Origin: Uloborus plumipes
Lineage: Eukaryota; Arthropoda; Arachnida; Araneae; Uloboridae
Direction of reading: 5' to 3'
Length of the DNA: 64,000 nt
NCBI GenBank assembly: GCA_038373865.1
Contig: JAXGGA010002198.1
Location: 1-64,000, forward strand
The notes beneath the pieces were generated by a model. That model saw nothing but the letters and a program-made list of their open reading frames with translations. It made no database searches and was not told where the DNA came from. Both the position numbers and the translations under genes were made by a program. This document shows, in pieces, positions 57,483-64,000 of the stretch (positions within the stretch are counted from its first letter, which is position 1; each line of letters starts with the position of its first letter).

Positions 57483-58339
57483 TCTGCTTTCATTTCTTGG
57501 TTAGAATTTAGTTAGATTTTTTAAGCAGAAGATTGAAAAAAGATTTCATTAAGCTGTTTTCAAGAAACTTATCAAATACACTTTATTAATGTATCTGTAA
57601 TAATGTTTTTGAAAAATATTTCGAAAAAAAAGTGATTGAATGATACATTACCATTTTTAAAAATTGGTTTCTAACTGGAATTATGCATGTTTTGATCGCA
57701 ATGCATTATTTTTTAGCCGAATGTAAAATAGTTTCATAAGGAATTTCACCGATAAGTAAATCTTTAATAAAATCTAGTATAAGGTTTATTTTAGCCAACT
57801 CTTTAAACAAGTTACATTGCTTTTTTTCACACAAGGTTTTATGCGTTACATGGATAGATTATTTTTGTGATAAACACTCCTTTTTCCTTTCGTGAAAACA
57901 GAGCTTTTTTTTTTTACTATGAGTCATGCTTAACTATTTATTCAAGTGATTTATTTGTGAGCTTTTACCCGTCAGTTCTACACTTGCTAACTACAAGCGC
58001 ATAAGCTGTTACCTTTCGGAGTTTATGATTTGTTACTGGAAAATTCCGAAGAATGTGTCACTGTTAAAATACATTAAGTGAGCTATTGCGTGAGAAAAGA
58101 TATTTTATTAATGTTTCTAACTTCGTCTTGATGAAATATGAAAGCTTCTTCCACTCTAAAAGGTAGCAAAATGTCATGTAGTATTCTTCTTGTAAGTTTT
58201 CAAAAATTTCATTACATATCATGAAAAATAACCTGAAAATGAAGATATTTGTTTCAGGTATAATTTTTCTCGAAAATCACGAATCTGTATTTATGTTGAG
58301 ATCACTATACGCCATTTTCTTAGAAACTATATTTTACGC

Positions 58340-58883
58340 ATGTTGGAGTTGTGCTTCTTATGGGACGTCAGCGATTACAGTGAACTGGAAAAAAAAAAGT
58401 TCCACCTGCTACAACAGCGCATGCGCAAAGCTTTGTTTGCGTTAAATCGTTTGACAATTTATCTGCCGGCCACTTTGTCCAGTAGTCAGATAAGTAGAAC
58501 CACGGATGGAGAGGATCCGGGTTCGAATTCCGGCTCGGGCATGGATGTACTTTTCCTCTCCTGTCCTTGTTCTTCTTGGTGTGAATGCGTTGCTGCGCTG
58601 TGAATTGTGGCCCAGCCTATGAACGGGTCTTTATGGCAAGTATGTACTGTGGAAGTAATTCACATCTAATTGCGGCACAGTTGGAAAAGTGAAGCAGCGC
58701 ATACCAGATTGCCAACTTAACATTCACAAGACAACAACAACGTATCTGAAGCGAAGCTTTTGTTGTGCAATCAGCTGGAATATTCGGCCTGGAATAACTA
58801 CCCTGGAGAATTACATGTTTTTTAATATAAAAAATGTGGCAGCTGCGAAACTGACCTACATAAGCTATGCTTTTGTTGAATAA
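58340..58883 (+). pseudogene. Unrecognised ORF interrupted by a SINE
   Basis: A frame from ATG 58340 reads MLELCFLWDVSDYSELEKKK followed by FHLLQQRMRKALFALNRL and is interrupted at 58466 by the SINE. If the SINE and one copy of its TATCTG duplication are ignored, the frame continues in register after 58748 with KRSFCCAISW and closes with a stop at 58883, giving about 86 residues in total. The first half has balanced, helical-looking composition and higher GC than its surroundings. A possible acceptor TTTGTTTCAG lies upstream at 58256. The family is not recognised. Whether this was ever a gene is uncertain, but the register match is notable. Confidence 0.3.
58466..58742 (+). mobile_element. 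tRNA-derived SINE with TATCTG duplication
   Basis: It has an RNA polymerase III B box, GGTTCGAATTC (58520-58530), and a degenerate A-box-like GTCCAGTAGTCAG around 58477. A non-tRNA body follows and the 3' tail is ACAACAACAACG. It is flanked by TATCTG at 58460-58465 and 58743-58748. The tail type and target duplication indicate retrotransposition by a LINE partner. Confidence 0.85.
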
Positions 58884-60758
58884 CAGTCTTATAATGTTGA
58901 ATTGATAAATTTAACAGTATTAACTGCAACTTTATTCGATTTGTTGTCTGCTTTCAACGTTCTAAGCTTATGCTTTTTAATATAAGCATAGCTTCTGTCA
59001 GCCACTCTCTCAACCGTCTGTTTTTGGATAAATCTGTATCGGAGAAAGTCACCCCCCCCCAAGTGAATCTCATAGTTTCACTTTAAAAAAAATGGTGAAA
59101 AAGGTTAAAACTTGGGGAACAATTTTTGAAGAATTTGTTGTAATGCAGACTCAAAAGTTTGTGAACACTTAAGCAAAATTTCATTTTCAAAAATTTATAG
59201 CATTGTTAATAAAGGAGGCATTTGCCACATGACTAAAAAATACTTTCCATTATGTATGTAATAAAATTAAAAAAAATAGACCTTTGATACTTCAGTAAAA
59301 GATGTTTTGAGGGGTTGAAATTAAAAATGGCCAATTCACCTAAAAACAGTTTTAAAACCTTTTTTAGTATAAAAACTAGGATGTGTTCATTCACTGGTCT
59401 GTTTACTCCAAATTAAGTCCACAGCTTTACTGCTATAGTTAAATTGATTTTTAGTATATAATTTTATATAGCACAAAATTACGTCCTTTTTGTTTATCAA
59501 TTGCAGCAAAGTAAGTCTTTTACTCAGTCTATCATCTAAGGACGGACTTAGTTAACTGGGGCAACTTAGCTTTTAAGATAACTTACTTATATTTTTAAAG
59601 ATAGATTCGGAGTTAAAGAAGTTAAAATCGCTGCCACCACAGCGGTAGGAATATTTTTTTTACCGTTTCTGAGATGCAACGTTGGAAACACCCAGTTCTG
59701 GTCTTGTAAAGTGATATTATTTCGGATATTTAAACTCTTATTCTTAACAATTGTTAACAGCAGAAATCCGTTTCAGTTTATTCTGGATGATATCGTTATT
59801 TTGGAAAAATCTAACTACTTACTTGATCCTAAATTAACATTACCTATTTGTATGGCAATATTTAAATGGTGCGCAAGCATTTTTTTCTAAATAAAATTTA
59901 AAAGTGTATCTTGATATTCTTTTTTTTTTTACATAAGGTAAGCATCTAGTATTTCTAAAAGCTTTGTCTTCAATTAGTGGCAAAAAATACATTCTGGTTA
60001 TTCACATCTTCACAAAGTGGTTAATTACCTTTAACTTAGATATTTTTGTCTGAAAGGAAATATTTTTCAGTTTCATGGAAATAAAAGAAGAAAAAAAAAA
60101 TATTTCAAAAACCTTATGGCTGATTTTATGCGAAGTACTTAAGCGTCTGTAAACATATAGGGATTGTAAAAGATATATAGATAAATGTACTAACCGCCCT
60201 ATAACTTTTGATAGAAATACATTTTAATGACTACTGTTTCAACGAAAGGATGTTGTTAAAATTTAGTTTATGCAGCGTAGTGCTAAAATAATCATTGACA
60301 TAAAATATAGCATAGCTTTGGTTTTAGGAGTTCACAAGCAGTTTTAACGCAATGCACACTAACTGCAGAGCAGGAAATCACACTTTCGCGTGATAACGAT
60401 AAAAAAAATATAAATGTTGAATAAAAAGAAATAGAAATGTATTGTCGTGCATTAATGACTTGTTCTAGTTTGCACTTTGTACATGTACAAGTTTTTAAAG
60501 TCAGGTGAGATTTAATGAAATATACTGTATTCAGCATTGGTACAGTAACTAAAATATTGTAAGATTTACATGCGAAGAAGAGAAAAAAAAATCAAATATT
60601 TGATTAATGCTGCTTCTTAATTTTCGCCATTGAAAACGTAAACAAAAATATTGTAAAATAAAGGAAACTTTATTTTACATAAAATTGTTTCTATTTTGTT
60701 CTAAGGAGGAGGCGAAGAAAAAAGTCGGCTGCCGGGTTTTAAAAATCAGTGTGAGGAT
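58884..60758. other. Unassigned stretch
   Basis: No ORF with motif support and no paired ends. It includes C and A homopolymers near 59051 and 60090. Confidence 0.45.
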
Positions 60759-60780
60759 GGGGGGGGGGGGGGGGGGGGGG
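60759..60780. repeat. 22-base G homopolymer
   Basis: An uninterrupted G run, unusually long for this AT-rich DNA. It can form G-quadruplex structures and its length is prone to assembly error. Confidence 0.9.
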
Positions 60781-60949
60781 TAATGATAAGTAAGATTGGT
60801 CTTTATCAAAAAAGTAGGTGACTTTTGGATAATTCGACTGTATCATGCGCGTGTTAAACTAATTTAGTTTGGAAACTATGGTCTTCGAGAACAACAACTT
60901 TGCTTGCTCCTTTGTTCTTGCTGCATTACTACGTGCAGTAGTTCATAAA

Positions 60950-61237
60950 GGACCGTGGTAGCCTGATCGGTAAGGCATCGGACTCGTGACTTGAGGGACC
61001 CGGGTTCGATCCCAGCCAATCAAAGATCCACCGTCTTGATTAATGGTGGCTGGGGGACGTTAAAAATTTCGTGGTCACAAAGTCCTCCAAGTGAAACGAT
61101 ACCTCTGGGGGTGCTAGGCCAAGGGTTTGCTCGGCACTTGGTCTGGTTCAAAAAAGAACAGAGCGCTCTTCAGGGTCCTATCCCGGTTAAACTACGAGTT
61201 GTGGTAGGTACTGGGGACCCTGGAGTGTGTGAAGTAA
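60950..61237 (+). mobile_element. tRNA-derived SINE, second family
   Basis: The head is tRNA-like: A box TAGCCTGATCGG (60959-60970) and B box GGTTCGATCCC (61003-61013), both near consensus and at tRNA spacing. A long unrelated body follows (GGTGGCTGGGGGACGTTAAA; CTCGGCACTTGGTCTGG). TTCATAAA occurs on both sides (60942-60949 and 61238-61245), a probable target duplication. The 90-codon open frame across it is incidental. It is distinct from the SINE at 58466. Confidence 0.85.
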
Positions 61238-61369
61238 TTCATAAACTACGCAATTTTTGTTGAACATCTACAAATAATTTATACGCACTTAAAAACTGCC
61301 CTTTTATCTAAACAAGTGGTTGCTTTTTTTAACTCAGGTATCGTATACCCAGAATGAGAGGTGTACCCT

Positions 61370-62894
61370 TTTAGCATTAAAGATGCACCCTTTCATTCTA
61401 TGTGTGCGATATGTTTTTTTTTATAAAACGAAAAGAATTGAACCGTTTATTTCAAAAACCAGTCAACAGACATTTTTTTCAAAATTGAGTTATTAGTGTC
61501 ATGTGATTCTTTAGGGGTAAATACACATTTTAGTACAGACAAAGAAAAAAAACGGTACTTTTATAGTATGAAGATAACTAGCAAAATTTTGGCTTTAGTG
61601 CAAAAACCAGTCAATGGCGTCTGTTATCTGGTTTTTGCACTAAAATAGATTTTTTTGCGGCGCACCTTTGGTGTTACTGGTCTGGCTTGCTCTTGGCTGA
61701 GAAAAATTCCTTATCAGCTGGCGGAGTGCCAAGAAGAATGCATTAAAGGTAAAGGACGGATATTTGTCTCCAATACTTATAGTTAGTGCCCGTTTTTATA
61801 TTGGTATTCTTTTAAACTAATTAGAAAATGTCAGAAAGTTCCGATGAAGAGCCTGCAGAAAAAAGGAGGCGAGGAGTTACAAATGAGGCAAAGTACAGGC
61901 GGAACGTTAATCGTACGGCCCGAGTAAAAGGTGAGAGTTATGTCTCATTTACTGGCAAGCAAGTACCTGCCCTTGAAAAACCAAATTTTATAACATGTAA
62001 TTGCAAAATGAAATGCTATTTAAACATAAATGAACATGTAATAAATGAAACTTGGGGTTATTTCCACAAACTTGCAAACAAAAATTCACAAGATACATAC
62101 ATTCAAACCCTAATAGAAATTAGTGAAGTTATGCGTAGAACGAAAAATCAAAATCATGCTGAAGAGAAAACATCAAGTGTGGAAAATTCCGAAAGAGAAG
62201 CCTTTAAAAGAAATTATTCTTACAAATACAATTTAAAAATCAGTGGGTAATTGAAACATGTTTGCAAAAATGTTTTTATGAAAATTCATGGAATTTCGCA
62301 CAACAGATTAGGGAGAATATGTCAGTTATTATGTACCAATACAACCCCTAAAGACGAGAGAGGTCAAAACAGAAGTGGCAATGCCATTTTGGCTCACATT
62401 TGCGCGCTTATTCATGAACAAATCTCTAAATTTGAAGTTAAAGAGACTTAAACTACGGGTAAAAACGCAGAAAATACCTTGATTCCCGTTTAAATATTAC
62501 GAAAATGCATGAATTATTCATTAATGACCATCCTAATCTAAAAGATGTTGTCAAGTATAACTTCTATTATTTATATTTTCGTGAAAACTTTGGGTACTCC
62601 TTCGGTAGACCGCAAGTAGATGCTTGTAGTCAATGCGAAAGCCTAAAGGCAAACCTAAAAGACCAAACTCTAGACGACTATACTAAACGTGAGGCAGCTA
62701 CAGAGCTAATGGTACATAAAAGGAGGGCTCTAAAATTTTATGCTAATTTAAAAGAAGCATCCAAGAATTAGGATAATGAAACTGCCGCCCTATGCTTTGA
62801 TTACATGCAAAACTTGCCTCTCCCGAATATTCCTGTCCAAGAATTTTTTTATATGAGAAAACTATGGGTAAACGTTTTCAGTATTCATGATTTA
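61370..62894 (+). mobile_element. DNA transposon, 3'-truncated
   Basis: It contains a broken transposase gene preceded by a leader carrying the motif AAAAACCAGTCAACAGACA (61454), a second copy AAAAACCAGTCAATGGCGTC (61602) and an inverted GTGCAAAAACCAG (61629-61644), forming a hairpin. The left terminus is not fixed (an imperfect inverted AGAATGA.AGGGTG...  block lies at 61350-61400). The right part is lost at 62894, where another repeat begins. Confidence 0.55.
61828..62894 (+). pseudogene. Transposase-like gene, N-terminal ~350 residues, broken
   Basis: The start MSESSDEEPAEKRRRGVTNE is acidic, then basic. It is followed by RNVNRTARVKGESYVSFTGK, a Cys-containing segment (ITCNCKMKCYLN) and an R/K-rich linker. 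After an in-frame TAA (62248-62250) it continues with VFMKIHGISHNRLGRICQLL and PKDERGQNRSGNA; after a frame change near 62455, with YLDSRLNITKMHELF, FGRPQVDACSQCESL and ELMVHKRRALKFYANL. Past another stop (62769) it has CFDYMQNLPLPNIPVQEFFY and MRKLWVNVFSIHD. This order matches a widespread family of uncharacterised transposase-like proteins in arthropods, cnidarians and fish; the Asp of CFDYMQ is probably the first catalytic acid (inference). The catalytic C-terminal half is missing. Confidence 0.75.
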
Positions 62895-63775
62895 ACAAGA
62901 AGTTCTGTCAAGAACTAAACGAGCCTACTTTCCCGTACATCGACATCGGCATTCTCGCATCTGATCATTATTCTCTTGATTATCTGAGACTTAAAATTAT
63001 GTCAAACATACCTTTATAGCACTTAAAGCTGATTTCTAAAAGCAAAATATACCCCTCTCATCAGATGAAATGGACACGTAAAAAGTAAATAAACGAGTAA
63101 ATAAAGTTTTTTCGCACCTTTTAAAGAATGTAACTGTTATAGTTCTTCCGTAGAAAAATTTCACAATCGTTTTCAAAAGAAAAAAAAAAATAATAAATAA
63201 AATAAAAGTACAAAGAACATCAAAACACATTTTATCAAAGAAAAGAAAAAAACCTCGTTCGTTAATAAAATGTCTCGAACTTTATTTTTAATCCGTTGCC
63301 AGTTGTTAAATATAAATAAAGAATTACGTACCTTTTTAGCACTTAGAGCTGATTTCGAAAAGCAAAATATACCCCTTTCATCAGATGAAATAGACACGTA
63401 AAAAGCAATTAACGAATAAATAAAGTTTAGTCGCACCTTTTAAAGAGTGTAAGGCAGGAATTCAAGTGAAACACGGACGATCGCAACTCACCAATGCAAT
63501 CGCAAATTCCAAAATTTGGATTCAAGTGAAACGAATTCACTTGAATTCGACTTACGTAGCGGTTGCAATATGCGATCGCCTCGAAGCGACTGCAATGGTG
63601 TTTCACTTGAATTCGGCCCTAACTGTTACAGTTCCTCCGTAGAAAAAATCCTCCATCGTTTTCAAAAAAAAAAAAACAATAATAATAATAATAATTAAAA
63701 GAAAGAAATAAATAAATAAAAGTACAAAGAGCATTAAAACACATTTTATCAAAGAAAGAAAAAACTAGCTGTCGT
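62895..63775 (+). mobile_element. Dispersed repeat family, copy 3 (truncated, duplicated)
   Basis: It begins ACAAGAAGTTCTGTCAAGAA exactly as copy 1 at 26626 and stays close to it for about 400 bp. After TAAATATAAATAAAGAATT (63325) the sequence returns to an earlier point (ACCTTTTTAGCACTTAGAGC) and repeats about 315 bp, so an internal segment is tandemly duplicated. The second unit contains the hairpin MITE 63452-63620. It lacks the 147-bp array and stops in an A-rich run before ACTAGCTGTCGTGGCC. Confidence 0.8.
63452..63620. mobile_element. Hairpin MITE, copy 2 (filled site)
   Basis: It has the same ends and core as 2578-2759. It interrupts the sequence AAAGAGTG(C/T)AACTGTTACAG, which is intact at about 26853-26872 in copy 1 of the host repeat. 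This shows a true insertion with at most one or two duplicated bases. Confidence 0.85.
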
Positions 63776-64000
63776 GGCCGTCACGAAACTTTCTTCTATA
63801 TCTATCTTATGAATTCCAGTTACAAAATAAAATACGTACTCGCCCGAATAATTGGAAACAGCTCCAATTTCCCGATTATCGTAATAACCCTGCAAATGCA
63901 GAATCAATGAGCGAAATTGGAAATCATTGCAAAAGCCTTGTTTAGATTAATTGCAAACATTTTATTTGTTTGTAAAAAGAAATTGGCAACAGTTAAAAAT
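63776..64000. other. Unassigned end of window
   Basis: ACTAGCTGTCGTGGCCGTCA at about 63765 resembles the complement of a Helitron 3' end, but the rest of such an element would lie beyond the window. No gene is seen. Confidence 0.35.

Noticed and set aside
60950..61025. Functional tRNA gene
   Set aside because: The A and B boxes are good, but the 3' half does not close an acceptor stem and the sequence continues into a SINE body.
60991..61263. 90-codon frame on the plus strand
   Set aside because: It lies almost wholly in the tRNA-derived SINE body; SINEs do not encode proteins.

Overview
The window is eukaryotic nuclear DNA: very AT-rich, no prokaryotic-style gene blocks, no long intact ORF, and crowded with transposable elements (TEs) inserted into one another. 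The Tc1-like transposase relic, the tRNA-derived SINEs, the Helitron ends and the long hairpin MITEs together suggest an arthropod, probably a chelicerate such as a spider. That assignment is an inference from the repeat types. No ribosomal RNA, CRISPR array, virus or bacterial gene was seen, and nothing looks like an intact, working host gene.

Layout. 1-7 kb: mostly anonymous AT-rich DNA with a hairpin MITE (2578-2759), a near-palindrome (3931-4081) and a decayed Helitron zone (5.1-5.9 kb). 7-13.5 kb: a possible small exon (7004-7150), an array of TCAGATCGGTAAC motifs (8016-9288), an old Helitron copy (10209-10734) and a 2-kb DNA transposon with seven GGTAACTTACGTTAC motifs and a degraded transposase C-terminus (11227-13216). 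15-20 kb: a nested inverted-repeat complex (15377-17583), then a coding relic split by a foldback TA-inserting element (18608-20171). 20.8-25.8 kb: a 393-bp tandem duplication that carries a Helitron 5' end, a Helitron (21527-22651), and a Tc1-like element (23927-25332) inside a TTAA-flanked repeat. 26.6-31.1 kb: a dispersed repeat with a 147-bp tandem array, a hAT-type MITE, a minus-strand Helitron, and the best host-exon candidate (30943-31106, minus). 33.1-38.0 kb: a pogo-like element split by a 3.6-kb insertion; its uninterrupted relative lies at 54371-55653. 42-48 kb: a possible minus-strand first exon or TE end, two Helitron copies (one carrying a motif-array transposon) and a hAT-like element. 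51-64 kb: a motif-bearing MITE, the inverted copy of the 26.6-kb repeat, two tRNA-derived SINEs, a 22-base G run, and a broken transposase gene truncated by a third copy of the 26.6-kb repeat.

The most interesting pattern is that several unrelated-looking DNA transposons share one architecture: short ends, often starting GGG, plus many interspersed copies of a 12-18 base motif private to each family. These are probably transposase-binding sites. The window also has paired filled and empty sites, which let insertions be read directly without outside data.
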